Shown here piece by piece: positions 44,204-53,846 of a stretch of DNA of 64,000 nucleotides (position 1 is the first letter of the stretch; every line of letters begins with the position of its first letter). The notes under the pieces were generated by a model. That model was not told the origin of the DNA. It did not search any database and was given only the letters and a program-made list of their open reading frames with translations. A program made the translations under genes and the position numbers. Origin of the DNA: Opitutaceae bacterium (GTDB lineage Bacteria > Verrucomicrobiota > Verrucomicrobiia > Opitutales > Opitutaceae); assembly GCA_030693515.1 (NCBI GenBank), contig JAUYAK010000069.1, positions 1 to 64,000 of the forward strand, read 5' to 3'.

Positions 44204-45376
44204 GTGATCCGCGACTTGCCCACCATCATCCATCTCGATGCGGACGCGTTCTTCGTGTCGTGCGAGCTGGCGCTGCGGCCCGAGCTGCGGGGGGAAAAGT
44301 GCGCCGTGGGCGGCCGGGAGCGGGGCATCATCTCCTCGGCGAGCTACGAGGCGCGGGCCTGCGGGGTCTACACCCCGATGCCCACGCAGCGCGCGCTCAA
44401 GGTGTGCCCGGACCTCATCATGCTGCCGCACACCAGCGGGCTCTACGGCAAGGTCTCGCGGCAGATGTTCGATCTCTGCGAGACGCTCACGCCGCTCGTC
44501 GAGCGCAACTCCATCGACGAGGGCTATCTCGACCTCGGGCCGTGCGCGTTCGCGGATGGCTCTGTGCTGGAGGCCCGCGTCCGCGCGCTGCAGGCTCGGC
44601 TTTGGGACGAGCTGCAGGTGCCGGTCTCCTTCGGTCTCGCGACCAACAAGCTCATCGCACAGATCGCCTCGAAGCTGCGCAAGCCGCGCGGGTTTGTCGT
44701 CGTGCCGCCCGGCACGGAGCGCGATTTCCTCGCGCCGCTCGCCGTTGGCAAACTCCCCGGCATCGGCGCCAAGACCGAGGCGGCGCTCAATGCCCGCGGC
44801 GTGCGGCTTATTGGCGACATCCTTGCGTGCGGCGAGGCGGAACTCGAGTCGCTCTTTGGCTCGGGCTGGCGCGGCGTGCTGGCGGCCGCGCGCGGCGAGG
44901 ATGAGCGCGAAGTCCACACCGAGCACGAGGATGCCAAAAGCTATTCGCAGCAGGAGACGTTTGGCGCGGACATCGGCGACTTCGGGGAAATTGAGCGCAT
45001 CGCCAAGCGCATGATCGACGAACTGCTTCCCAAAATCCGCGAAGACCGGAAACGGGCGCGCACCATGACGCTCAAGGTCCGCTATCCGGATTTCACGCAG
45101 GAGTCGCATGGGCGCAGCCTCGCCGCCGCCACGGACCTCGAAGCGCCGTTCTATCCTCTGGTGGCGCCGTTGTTGCGCGCCGCATGGAAGCAGCGCCGGC
45201 CGCTGCGGCTTATCAGCGTGCGCTTCTCCGGCATCGAGGACGGCGCAGGGCAGCTTGAGATGTTTGCGCAGACCGACGAAAAACGCCGTCGTCTCGCCGG
45301 TGTGCTCGACCGCCTCAACGATCGCGGGCGCACCGCGGTGGTGCGCCACGGCCACCAGCTGGGTGCAAAAAGCTGA
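44204..45376 (+). CDS. dinB: DNA polymerase IV, Y-family, 390 aa
   Basis: A translesion polymerase. It begins at a GTG (44204), reading MIRDLPTIIHLDADAFFVSCE. Catalytic residues are Asp12 in LDADAFF and Asp105-Glu106 in NSIDEGYLD. SFGLATNKLIAQIASKLRKP marks the palm, LPGIGAKTEAAL the helix-hairpin-helix of the thumb, and the little-finger domain follows SYSQQETFG. No ATG is available near the family N-terminus. The C-terminus lacks the full beta-clamp peptide, but QLEMF at about residue 348 is similar to one. No LexA-box-like palindrome was found upstream. The regulator gene starts 8 bp after it. Confidence 0.94.
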   Translation: MIRDLPTIIHLDADAFFVSCELALRPELRGEKCAVGGRERGIISSASYEARACGVYTPMPTQRALKVCPDLIMLPHTSGLYGKVSRQMFDLCETLTPLVERNSIDEGYLDLGPCAFADGSVLEARVRALQARLWDELQVPVSFGLATNKLIAQIASKLRKPRGFVVVPPGTERDFLAPLAVGKLPGIGAKTEAALNARGVRLIGDILACGEAELESLFGSGWRGVLAAARGEDEREVHTEHEDAKSYSQQETFGADIGDFGEIERIAKRMIDELLPKIREDRKRARTMTLKVRYPDFTQESHGRSLAAATDLEAPFYPLVAPLLRAAWKQRRPLRLISVRFSGIEDGAGQLEMFAQTDEKRRRLAGVLDRLNDRGRTAVVRHGHQLGAKS

Positions 45377-45384
45377 CCCTCGCC

Positions 45385-46473
45385 ATGCAAGGACTGCCCC
45401 GCCGCCAGCCGCTCGAGCAACAGACCGTCGAGGTGCTGCGCGCCCGGATCGCGGGTGGCGTCTGGCTCGAATGGCTGCCGGCCGAGCGCGCGCTTTGCGC
45501 GATGCTGCAGGTCAGCCGCAGCACCCTGCGCCGCGCCCTCCTGCATCTCCGCCAGGAAGGTGTGATTCGCGCGGATCACGGATTGGGCAACCGCATCCTT
45601 GGCCCCGCCTCACGGCGTGGCGGGCGAATGCGTTCGCACGATGTCGCGCTCCTCGCCCCGGAGCCGTTGGAGCGCCTCCGGCCCACGCAGACCCTCTGGA
45701 TTGATGAATTGCGGGCGATGCTGGGCGAGCGCGGCTGCCGGCTCCATGTGCTCCACGGGCGGCAGTATTTCCGGGCCAAACCGGGCGCCGCGCTGGAGAA
45801 GCTGGTTTGCCAGCATCCGCATGGCGCCTGGGTGCTGTTGATGGCAAACGAACCGTGCCAGCGCTGGTTCGCGCGTCGCGGGCTGCCCTGTGTGGTCGCG
45901 GGCTCGTGCCACGCGGGGGTCGATTTGCCCTTTCGCGACCTCGATCACCGGGCGACCTGCCGGCATGCGGCGGGCGTGCTGCTCGGGCTGGGGCACCGGC
46001 GGCTGGCCTTGGTGGCGCACAAGGAACTCTTGGCCGGCGATGTTGAAAGCGAGGCCGGATTTCTCGAGGGCGTGCACGGCCCGCGCCATCCCGATGCGAG
46101 CGTGGTCCTCTGCCACCACGACGGCACATCCGCGGGGATCGCGCAGTCGTTGAAGCGTCTGGTCGCGCAGAAACCCGCGACCACGGCGCTGCTGGTGGCC
46201 AACGCCTACCATTGCCTCGGCGTTGTGAGTGGTCTGGCCGCGCTCGGCCGCCGCGTGCCGGGCGAGATTTCGGTGATTTCGCGCGATGAGGATCCGTTCC
46301 TGGATTTTCTTGTGCCGGAGCCGGCGCGCTACGTCGCAAGCCCCCGCGCGCTCGCGCGCAGCCTCTTGCAGCCGTTGCTCGAGCTGCTTGAAGGTAGCAG
46401 GGTGAGCCAGCGGGCGGGCCGTCTCATGCCGCAGTTTGTGCGCGGTGCGAGCATCGCTCCGCCCGCGTCCTGA
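45385..46473 (+). CDS. GntR-type DNA-binding / LacI-type sensor transcriptional regulator, 362 aa
   Basis: The N-terminal 70 residues form a GntR winged helix (LRARIAGGVWLEWLPAERALCAMLQVSRSTLRRALLHLRQEGVI). From about residue 85 a LacI/PurR-like periplasmic-binding fold follows (HDVALLAP, AGVLLGLGHRRLALVAH, TALLVANAYHCLGVVSGLAALGRRVPGEISVISRDED). This chimera is frequent in Verrucomicrobia glycan loci, where it senses a sugar. It is oriented into the sialidase/TonB/sulfatase genes and begins 8 bp after dinB, so it may be read from the dinB promoter as well. The likely effector is a sialic acid or its breakdown product. Confidence 0.88.
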   Translation: MQGLPRRQPLEQQTVEVLRARIAGGVWLEWLPAERALCAMLQVSRSTLRRALLHLRQEGVIRADHGLGNRILGPASRRGGRMRSHDVALLAPEPLERLRPTQTLWIDELRAMLGERGCRLHVLHGRQYFRAKPGAALEKLVCQHPHGAWVLLMANEPCQRWFARRGLPCVVAGSCHAGVDLPFRDLDHRATCRHAAGVLLGLGHRRLALVAHKELLAGDVESEAGFLEGVHGPRHPDASVVLCHHDGTSAGIAQSLKRLVAQKPATTALLVANAYHCLGVVSGLAALGRRVPGEISVISRDEDPFLDFLVPEPARYVASPRALARSLLQPLLELLEGSRVSQRAGRLMPQFVRGASIAPPAS

Positions 46474-46482
46474 GGTCGCACC

Positions 46483-46495
46483 CGCATACCACCGG
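46483..46495. promoter_or_regulatory. Copy 1 of a 13-bp motif, CGCATACCACCGG
   Basis: This sits 46 bp before the start of the first sialidase-like gene. A near-identical copy at 47901-47913 precedes the TonB receptor gene. The two share 12 of 13 bases and further matches to the left (TCGC, then a C-rich spacer). It could be the binding site of the adjacent GntR/LacI-type regulator or a promoter element. Confidence 0.4.
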
Positions 46496-46541
46496 CCGGA
46501 CATTGCCAGCCTGGGCCGGCCCCACATCGTCCGGTTGCCCC

Positions 46542-47708
46542 ATGCACCTCGCACGCGTCCCGGTTCTGATCCTTTCGCTGGTTTCGATCGGTTGCGCTGC
46601 CGATGCGCCGTATCGCATCGAGGTCTCGACGATACTCACCGGTCGCGGCAAACAGTTCTACACGCAGTCGCGCGCGGCGCTGATCCCGGGTCCGGCTCCG
46701 CGTGTCATCGTCACCACCCAGGAAACCGACCCAACGGGTGCCCACGGCTACAAGGACATGTTCATGGTCGAGACCTCCGACTTGGGCCGCACGTGGTCTT
46801 CGCCACTGCGAATCGAGAGCCTGCGGCGCACGCGAATGCCGGAAGGGCACGATTTCGTAATCGGCGACGTTTGTCCGCAGTGGCATGCCGCGACGCAACG
46901 TGTGCTCGCGACCGGCAAGACCTTCGGCTTTCGCGGCGGCACCACTGAGGACCGCGGATTCGAGCGCGTGTCCTACGCCGTCTTCGATCCGCGCGCCCAT
47001 GCCTGGAGCGGTTTGCGCCTGCTTGAGCTGCCCGCGGCGGATCACGAAGGGAAGGCTTTCCTTGAGCCCAACGCAGGCTGCCATCAGCGCGTCGATTTGC
47101 CGAATGGCGAAATCCTCCTGCCGATCCGCTACCGGAAGGATCCGAAAGTGCGCTACTACACCACGATGGTCGCGCGCTGCCGTTTCGACGGCGAGACACT
47201 TACCTACATTGAGCACGGCTCCGAATTCATGATCCGGCGGGAGCGAGGCCTCTACGAGCCGTCGGTCACGGCCTTTGGCGGGCGCTACTTTCTCACCATG
47301 CGCGCGGACCATTCCGCTTTCGTGGCGCGCGGGCAGGACGGAATCAACTATGACCCGTTCGCCGAGTGGCGGTTCGACGACGGCACCGTGCTTGGCAGCT
47401 ACAACACCCAGCAGCACTGGCTCGTGCAGGGCGGCACGCTCTATTTGCTCTACACGCGCCGGGGCGCGAACAACGACCACGTGATGCGCCACCGTGCGCC
47501 CATCTTCATGGCGGAAGTGGACGCCGAACGGCTCGTCGTGCGTCGCGCGACCGAGCGCATTATTTTTGCGGAAGAGAACGCCGACCTCGGCGCCGGCTTT
47601 GCGGTGCTCGACGTGGGCGAGCGGGAGAAGTGGATCGTCACCTCCGAGATTCCGACGAAGGGCAGCCGCGACACTAATCGCGTGCTGCTGGCCCGGCTCA
47701 CGTGGTGA
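46542..47708 (+). CDS. Sialidase-fold (BNR/Asp-box) secreted protein, 388 aa
   Basis: An exported beta-propeller of the sialidase superfamily. The start ATG at 46542 gives a signal peptide (MHLARVPVLILSLVSIGCAA) with a weak lipobox-like end. A clear Asp-box is TSDLGRTWSSP. Other blades carry FVIGDVCPQWH, NGEILLPIRYR and RGLYEPSVTAFGGRYFLTMRAD. The last resembles the glutamate/arginine active-site region of exo-sialidases, but I cannot place every catalytic residue. It may be an exo-alpha-sialidase or a related glycosidase. It is followed by a TonB receptor gene in the same direction. Confidence 0.75.
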   Translation: MHLARVPVLILSLVSIGCAADAPYRIEVSTILTGRGKQFYTQSRAALIPGPAPRVIVTTQETDPTGAHGYKDMFMVETSDLGRTWSSPLRIESLRRTRMPEGHDFVIGDVCPQWHAATQRVLATGKTFGFRGGTTEDRGFERVSYAVFDPRAHAWSGLRLLELPAADHEGKAFLEPNAGCHQRVDLPNGEILLPIRYRKDPKVRYYTTMVARCRFDGETLTYIEHGSEFMIRRERGLYEPSVTAFGGRYFLTMRADHSAFVARGQDGINYDPFAEWRFDDGTVLGSYNTQQHWLVQGGTLYLLYTRRGANNDHVMRHRAPIFMAEVDAERLVVRRATERIIFAEENADLGAGFAVLDVGEREKWIVTSEIPTKGSRDTNRVLLARLTW

Positions 47709-47982
47709 TGTTTCCAAGCCGAACCCGCTTCGCGGCGCCCTGCTTCCGCTGCTGATGGGTCCGTTTGTCCGGGTGGCCGACCTCCCATTTGCTGGCGATC
47801 GACCGCTCGCGCACCCACCTCCGGTTCGTGAAATTCAAGCTGCCCGCGGCGCACTGAGCGTGGCTGGAGATGGCGCGCGAATTTGGGCCGTGGTCGCGCG
47901 CGCATACCACTGGTTTCCGTTTGTTGGCGGCAGGACAGCGTTCCACGTTGGCATGTCCTCACCCCCGTCAACCCCGTTTCCT
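47709..47982 (+). other. Gap before the TonB receptor gene
   Basis: This 274-bp gap contains the second copy of the 13-bp motif at 47901-47913. The frame of the TonB receptor is open throughout it, but the encoded residues show no signal peptide or domain. No inverted repeat or RNA structure was recognised. Confidence 0.4.
47901..47913. promoter_or_regulatory. Copy 2 of the 13-bp motif, CGCATACCACTGG
   Basis: This lies 69 bp before the chosen TonB receptor start (39 bp before the alternative ATG at 47953). It matches the copy at 46483-46495 at 12 of 13 positions, and TCGC is found at the same side in both. It is a candidate operator for the regulator encoded at 45385. Confidence 0.4.
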
Positions 47983-50900
47983 ATGAGCACACCGTCGCCG
48001 CTCCGCGCGCTTGTCGCGTTCGTCTTTGTCTGGATCGCCCATCCCGTCTGCGCGCAATCCGCCGCCGGCGTGGTGGAAGGCCGCGTGTTCAACGCCGCCA
48101 CCGGCTCCGCTTTGGTCAATGCGCGCGTTGTCCTTGAGGGCGCTGCGCCCGCGCGAGAGATCATCACGGACGAGAGCGGCTCGTTCCGCTTTGCCGGCGT
48201 GCCCGCAGGCGAGGCGCGGCTCGCCGTCACCTACCTCGGGATGACGCCGCAGGGCGCGACCGTCAGTGTGCCCTCGGGCGGCGCCGCGCAGCGCGACTTC
48301 GAACTTGCGCTCGCGCGTGGAGCCCGCGCCGCGCCCGCGGCCGGCGAGGCTGTGCGCCTCGACGCCTTCACCGTCGTCGAAGACCGCCAGATGAGCGCGC
48401 AGGCCATCGCGATGAACGAGCAGCGCAACGCCCCCAACATCAAGAATGTCGTCGCCATCGACGAGTTCGGCGACCGCGGCAGCGAGAACATCGGCGAGTT
48501 TCTCCTTTTCCTGCCCGGTGTCTCCATCGCGACCTCGGGCTCGGAGCCGACGACCGTCGCGCTGCGCGGCTTCCCGGGCAACAACACCGGCCTCACGGTG
48601 GATGGCGGCGAGATGGCCAGCTCGTTCGGCGGCAACACCCGCTCGCTCGATCTGCGCGAAATGCCGATGAACAACGTCTCGCGCGTCGAGGTGACCAAGG
48701 TGCCCACGCCCGATCTGCCCGCCACCGGCCTCGGCGGCTCGATCAACCTGATCACCCGCAGCGGCTTCGAGTCGCGGACGCGGCGCTTCGCCTTGAACGC
48801 CTACACCCAGTTCCACAGCCGCAACGGCCTCACGTTCGATGGTGGGCCGCGCACCCACAACTCAGCCAATTCGCCGGACTTCATCCAGCCTTCGTTTGAT
48901 TTCAGCTACCAGCATCCCGTCAATCAGCGCTTCGCGTTCACCATCGGCGGCTCCCGCACGTGGCGCTTCAAGCCGATGGAGACCGGCACCAAGGAAACCG
49001 ACGAGTCGCCCACCTGGGATCAGGTGCGCCTCGTGCAGACGACGAGCCAGTGGAACTCGCTCGCGCAGACTTTCAAGACGCTCCAAGGCTCGTTCGGCGT
49101 CGACTGGCGTCTGAGCGACACCGACATGCTCACTGCGAGCGTCCAATACCGAGACTACAACCTCTACATCACGCGCAGCGTCCTCGGCTTCGCCTACGGC
49201 GCGGGTGCGACCGGCGGGCCGACGTTCACGCAGGGTGCCGCCACGGGCGTCGGCACGGTCACCATGAACGGCAGCGGCGAGAACGTGGATGTGATCACCG
49301 AGACCAAGCACTACAACCTCCGCTACCGCCACCGCGGCGCGCTCTGGCGCATCGACGTCGGCGGCTCGTTTTCGATCTCCGCCTCCGATCGCCTGGAGAT
49401 TGACAAGGGTTTCTTCAACCTCGCGCCCGCCACGCTCACCGGCGTGGTGCTGCGGGGCGACGACATCCCGTCCTCCGGCGGCACGATCCCCACGCGCTAC
49501 AGCGCGACCCGCGCCGGCGTGCCGGTCGATCCCTACGACGGTGGCAACTACACCCTCGGCAATCCCACCACCAACCAGCCGGATTGGAACACCCACAAGC
49601 AGAACCTCCGCCTCGATGTCGCCCGCGACTTTGGCCGCGCGGTGCCGTTCACGATCAAGGTGGGCGCCGCCCTTGATCGCTTTACCACGGATCAGCGCCG
49701 CTACGCCAAGACCTGGAACTTCCGCCCCAACGGCTCCACCGCCGCCGCTGATCGGCTGGCGAGCCGCTTCGACGTGTTTGACGAAGCTTTCCTCGCCGAC
49801 GCGCCCACGGTGTTCGGCCGCAAGGTCCGCTGGATCAGCGGCCAGAAGATGTTCGATCTCTACCGGAAGAATCCCTCGTGGTTCGTTCTCGACGCCGCGC
49901 AAATCCACCAAGACTTCGTCAACAACTCACGCCAGCTCCGCGAGACCATCTCGGCCGGCTACGTGCGCGCCGACGCACGCCTGTTCCGCAACCGGCTCTG
50001 GCTCGTCGCCGGCGTGCGCTACGAGCGCACCGACGACAAGGGCAGCGGTCCGCTCAACGACATCAACGCCCAGTTCCAACGGAACCCCAACGGCACCTTC
50101 GTCGACGGCAACCCGACTCTGCCCGGCATCCAGCGTGTGCCACTGAGCTCCGATCCGCTGGTGCTGCGTAAGCTCCGTTTTCAGGAGCGGGCGGCCAAGT
50201 CAGACCGCACCTACGACGGTTACTACCCGAGCGTGAACGCCTCGTTCAACCTCACCGAAAACCTCGTCCTGCGCGCCGCCTACGCGCAGACGCTCGGCCG
50301 GCCCAACACCTCGTTCATCATTCCCGGCACCACGATCTCGGACCCCGACGTCGCCAACCCCACCATCTCCGTCAACAACACCGGCCTCCGCCCCTGGAGC
50401 GCGCGGAGCTACGACCTGTCGCTTGAGTCCTACCAAATCAAGGACGGCTTCGGCTCGATCGGTGTCTTCCGCAAAAGCGTGAAGGATTTCTTCGGGAGCG
50501 TGACCACTGCCGCCACGCCCGAGCTGCTCGAGCAATACGGCCTTGAGAATGATCCCGCGCTGCGCACCTACAACTTCGTCACCCGCACCAACGCCGGCGA
50601 CGCCCAGATCGATGGCTTCGAGGTTTCCTACCGCCAGTCGCTCACCTTCCTGCCCACGTGGGCCCGTGGTTTCCAGGTCTTCTTCAACTACACCAAACTC
50701 AACCTCGCCGGCAGCAACACGGCCGATTTTTCCGGCTACAACCCCAAGTCCCTCGGCGGCGGGATCAACTTCGTCCGCGGCCGTCTCGCGCTGAGGAGCA
50801 CGATCAGTTATCTCGGCGACACGCGCACCACCGCCGTCGCTGCGAGCGCCACGGTGCCGGCGGGCACCTTCAACTACCAGAAGAAGCGCACACGGATCGG

Positions 50901-51078
50901 GCTGAACGCCACCTACAGCCTCACTCGGCGCTATTCGCTCTACGCCTCCGTGGTGGACTGGGGCGGGTTTGTGCAGAATCTCCAGCGCTACACTCCGACG
51001 ACCCCGGAGTATGCCCGTCCGACCCGCTGGCAGGAACTCGGCTTCTACACCAACATTGGTGTGCGCGGCACTTTTTGA
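47983..51078 (+). CDS. TonB-dependent receptor of the sialidase locus, 1031 aa
   Basis: The ATG at 47983 gives a signal peptide (MSTPSPLRALVAFVFVWIAHPVCA); an ATG at 47953 is an alternative. A carboxypeptidase-regulatory-like domain (GVVEGRVFNAATGSALVNARVVLEG) leads into the plug (IDEFGDRGSENIGEFLLFLPGVS, ALRGFPGNNTGLTVDGGEM, LGGSINLITRSGF). The barrel ends GFYTNIGVRGTF. The fold and domain order match the receptor at 11001-14028. It probably imports the sialylated or sulfated oligosaccharides released by the neighbouring enzymes. Confidence 0.95.
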   Translation: MSTPSPLRALVAFVFVWIAHPVCAQSAAGVVEGRVFNAATGSALVNARVVLEGAAPAREIITDESGSFRFAGVPAGEARLAVTYLGMTPQGATVSVPSGGAAQRDFELALARGARAAPAAGEAVRLDAFTVVEDRQMSAQAIAMNEQRNAPNIKNVVAIDEFGDRGSENIGEFLLFLPGVSIATSGSEPTTVALRGFPGNNTGLTVDGGEMASSFGGNTRSLDLREMPMNNVSRVEVTKVPTPDLPATGLGGSINLITRSGFESRTRRFALNAYTQFHSRNGLTFDGGPRTHNSANSPDFIQPSFDFSYQHPVNQRFAFTIGGSRTWRFKPMETGTKETDESPTWDQVRLVQTTSQWNSLAQTFKTLQGSFGVDWRLSDTDMLTASVQYRDYNLYITRSVLGFAYGAGATGGPTFTQGAATGVGTVTMNGSGENVDVITETKHYNLRYRHRGALWRIDVGGSFSISASDRLEIDKGFFNLAPATLTGVVLRGDDIPSSGGTIPTRYSATRAGVPVDPYDGGNYTLGNPTTNQPDWNTHKQNLRLDVARDFGRAVPFTIKVGAALDRFTTDQRRYAKTWNFRPNGSTAAADRLASRFDVFDEAFLADAPTVFGRKVRWISGQKMFDLYRKNPSWFVLDAAQIHQDFVNNSRQLRETISAGYVRADARLFRNRLWLVAGVRYERTDDKGSGPLNDINAQFQRNPNGTFVDGNPTLPGIQRVPLSSDPLVLRKLRFQERAAKSDRTYDGYYPSVNASFNLTENLVLRAAYAQTLGRPNTSFIIPGTTISDPDVANPTISVNNTGLRPWSARSYDLSLESYQIKDGFGSIGVFRKSVKDFFGSVTTAATPELLEQYGLENDPALRTYNFVTRTNAGDAQIDGFEVSYRQSLTFLPTWARGFQVFFNYTKLNLAGSNTADFSGYNPKSLGGGINFVRGRLALRSTISYLGDTRTTAVAASATVPAGTFNYQKKRTRIGLNATYSLTRRYSLYASVVDWGGFVQNLQRYTPTTPEYARPTRWQELGFYTNIGVRGTF

Positions 51079-51116
51079 GCGACGCCGCGCCGCTCATCCC
51101 GCAGCTTGGCCGCCTT

Positions 51117-52679
51117 ATGCGCTTCCCCTGTTTCCCTCGTTCGCTCTTGGCGTTTTGTGCGGCGGTCGCCTTCACGCCTTTCGGACTCGCCGCTCAATCG
51201 CGGTCTCCTGCCCAGCCCAATATTGTGCTCATGCTCATCGACGACATGGGGATCATGGACACGTCGCTTCCTTTCCTGACGGACGCGGCCGGCCAACCGC
51301 GCCGCTACCCGCTCAACGACTATTACCGCACGCCCCACATGGAGCGCCTCGCCGCGCGCGGGGTGAGGTTCAATAATTTCTACGCGATGAGCGTGTGTTC
51401 GCCCACGCGAGTCTCGATTCTCACCGGCCAGAACTCCGCCCGTCACCGCACCACCAACTGGATCAATCCTGATCGCGACAACGCCGGACCCGAGGGCGCG
51501 CCCGACTGGAACTGGCGCGGTTTCAAGCGGGGCGACGTCACGCTTGCCTCGCTGCTGCAAGCCGGCGGCTACCGCACTTTTCATGTCGGCAAAGGGCATT
51601 TTGGTCCGCGCAACTCCGAGGGCGCTGACCCGAAAAATTTTGGCTTCGACGTGAATGTCGGAGGCTCGTCCATCGGTGCGCCGGCCAGCTACTACGGGAA
51701 ACTGAACTTCGGCGATCCCGCTGGGAAAACTGGCAAACGCGCGGCGAGCGCGGTCCTCGGTCTGGAGAAATACCACGGGCAGGATATTTTTCTCACCGAA
51801 GCGCTGACGCTTGAGGCGAACGCCCTCGTCACCGACGCGGTCAAAGCGACGAAGCCCTTTTTTCTCTACTTTCCGCACTACGCCGTGCACGGGCCTTTCA
51901 ACTCGGATGCGCGCTTTGCCGCCAACTACGCCAATTCTGGCAAGCCGGCGCCCGCACAGGCGTTCGCCACGTTGATTGAGGGCATGGACAAGTCGCTGGG
52001 AGATGTCCTCGACCATCTCGACAAGCTCGGTGTCGCGGAAGACACCCTCGTGATTTTCCTGGGTGACAACGGTTCAGATGCGCCGCTCGGCCATCAGCAC
52101 GAGGTCGCCTGCGCCGCGCCGCTCCGCGGCAAGAAGGGCTCGCACTACGAGGGTGGCGTGCGCGTGCCCTTCATCGCTGCGTGGGCCCGGCCGAATGCCG
52201 CGAATACGTTCCAGAAGCGCCTGCCCATCGCCGCCGGCGCCATTCAACCGCAGCTCGCCGCCGTGTATGATCTTTTTCCGACCTTGCTCTCGCTTGCCGG
52301 GCAATCGGCGCCCAACGGGCATGCGGTCGATGGCCGGCGACTCGATGCGCTGCTGGCGGGGAAACCGGATTCGAGCCGCACCGAGACCTTCCTGATGCAC
52401 TATCCGCACGCGCCGCACCGGTCCGATTACTTCACGACCTATCGCAACGGCGACTGGAAAGTCATCTACCACTACTATCCGAGCGAGGTCTCCGAAGGAT
52501 CGCACTACCAGCTCTACCATCTGGCGCAGGATCCCTTTGAGCAGCGCAACGTGGCGGCCACCGAGCCCGCCCAACTTCGCCGCCTCATGCAGGAACTCGC
52601 CGCGGGGCTCGAGGCGCAGCAGGCCGTTTATCCCGTCGATAAGACCACGCGTGCTCCGTTGAAGCCCAAGGTTCCGTAG
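51117..52679 (+). CDS. Secreted sulfatase of the sialidase locus, 520 aa
   Basis: A formylglycine-type sulfatase with signal peptide MRFPCFPRSLLAFCAAVAFTP. Metal site NIVLMLIDDMGIMD, CSPTR with catalytic Cys94, VGKGHFG, FLGDNGSDAP and the C-terminal YRNGDWKVIYHYYP are all present. An insertion between the metal site and the CSPTR motif (TDAAGQPRRYPLNDYYR) is a subfamily feature. It begins 38 bp after the TonB receptor and is followed 38 bp later by the GH33 gene, so the three are probably one operon. A sulfated sialoglycan such as mucin or glycosaminoglycan-like material would be a sensible substrate. Confidence 0.94.
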   Translation: MRFPCFPRSLLAFCAAVAFTPFGLAAQSRSPAQPNIVLMLIDDMGIMDTSLPFLTDAAGQPRRYPLNDYYRTPHMERLAARGVRFNNFYAMSVCSPTRVSILTGQNSARHRTTNWINPDRDNAGPEGAPDWNWRGFKRGDVTLASLLQAGGYRTFHVGKGHFGPRNSEGADPKNFGFDVNVGGSSIGAPASYYGKLNFGDPAGKTGKRAASAVLGLEKYHGQDIFLTEALTLEANALVTDAVKATKPFFLYFPHYAVHGPFNSDARFAANYANSGKPAPAQAFATLIEGMDKSLGDVLDHLDKLGVAEDTLVIFLGDNGSDAPLGHQHEVACAAPLRGKKGSHYEGGVRVPFIAAWARPNAANTFQKRLPIAAGAIQPQLAAVYDLFPTLLSLAGQSAPNGHAVDGRRLDALLAGKPDSSRTETFLMHYPHAPHRSDYFTTYRNGDWKVIYHYYPSEVSEGSHYQLYHLAQDPFEQRNVAATEPAQLRRLMQELAAGLEAQQAVYPVDKTTRAPLKPKVP

Positions 52680-52717
52680 TAGAACTCGAACTCTCGCCCT
52701 CCATCCCGCCTGCCCCC

Positions 52718-53833
52718 ATGCGCATTCCATCGCTTCTCACCGCAACGATTTCGTTTCTCTGCGCGACGCTCGCCGCCACAGGCGCCGAGCCCGTGCAGCT
52801 CGATGTCTTCGTGTCCGGACGTGATGGCTACCATACCTATCGTATTCCCTCGATCATCCGCGCGCAGAACGGCGCGCTGCTCGCCTTCTGCGAGGGGCGC
52901 AAATCCGGCGGCGGCGACTCCGGCGACATTGATCTGCTCGTGAAGCGTTCGACCGATGGCGGGCGCACCTGGGGTCCGCAACAAGTGCTCTGGGACGATG
53001 GCGTCAATACCTGCGGCAACCCGTGTCCTGTGCTCGACGAAACCACGGGCACGCTCTGGCTCCTCCTCACTCACAACCTCGGCAGCGATCGCGAGCGCGA
53101 CATCGCCGCGCGCACGGCCAAAGGCACTCGCACCGTTTGGGTAACGAGTTCAACGGATCACGGCGTCACGTGGGCCAAGCCCGCGCAAATCACCTCCTCG
53201 ACCAAGGACCCTTCGTGGACGTGGTATGCCACCGGCCCCGGCGTCGGAATCCAGATCAAGCAGGGGCCGCACGCCGGTCGCCTCGTCATCCCCTGCGATC
53301 ATAACTATGATGATCCCGTGGAGAAGAAACACCTCTCCGGTTCGCACACGATCTACTCCGACGATCGCGGTAAAACGTGGAAACTCGGCGGCACCATCCG
53401 GCCCAAAGTCAACGAGTGCCAGGTCGTCGAGTTGGCCGATGGCCGTGGCACGCTCCTCATGAACATGCGCTCGAATCACGGCCGCAATCTTCGCGCTCAG
53501 GCCACGAGTGGCGACGGTGGTCTCACCTGGACGAGCCCCGCCGATGCCCCGGCGCTGATCGAGCCGGTCTGCCAGGCCAGCTTGATCCGGCACGAATCCG
53601 GCCTGCTCCTGTTCTCCAATCCCGCAGCCAAGACCCGCGTGAATCTGCTCGTGCGCGCCAGCACCGACGATGGTGCGAGCTGGCGCGATGTCGCGACCCT
53701 GCACGCCGGTCCCTCGGCCTATTCGAATTTGATTTCCCTCTCCGCGACCGAGGCGGGCTGCCTCTACGAGCGCGGCGACCAGCGGCCTTACGAGCGCATC
53801 ACGTTTACGCGGTTTCCAGTCGCTGGTCGCTGA
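52718..53833 (+). CDS. nanH: Exo-alpha-sialidase, GH33-like, 371 aa
   Basis: Releases terminal sialic acid. It has a signal peptide (MRIPSLLTATISFLCATLAATG), then the active-site start HTYRIPSII with Arg42 of the arginine triad. Five Asp-boxes follow: STDGGRTW, STDHGVTW, SDDRGKTW, SGDGGLTW and STDDGASW. Also seen are CEGRKSGGGDSGDIDLLVKRS, NECQVVELADG with the catalytic-type glutamate, and LIRHESGLLLFSNP. Length suits a bare catalytic propeller without carbohydrate-binding domains. It is the last plus-strand gene of the locus and converges on the kelch gene. Confidence 0.93.
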   Translation: MRIPSLLTATISFLCATLAATGAEPVQLDVFVSGRDGYHTYRIPSIIRAQNGALLAFCEGRKSGGGDSGDIDLLVKRSTDGGRTWGPQQVLWDDGVNTCGNPCPVLDETTGTLWLLLTHNLGSDRERDIAARTAKGTRTVWVTSSTDHGVTWAKPAQITSSTKDPSWTWYATGPGVGIQIKQGPHAGRLVIPCDHNYDDPVEKKHLSGSHTIYSDDRGKTWKLGGTIRPKVNECQVVELADGRGTLLMNMRSNHGRNLRAQATSGDGGLTWTSPADAPALIEPVCQASLIRHESGLLLFSNPAAKTRVNLLVRASTDDGASWRDVATLHAGPSAYSNLISLSATEAGCLYERGDQRPYERITFTRFPVAGR

Positions 53834-53846
53834 AGCGACGCGCGGT

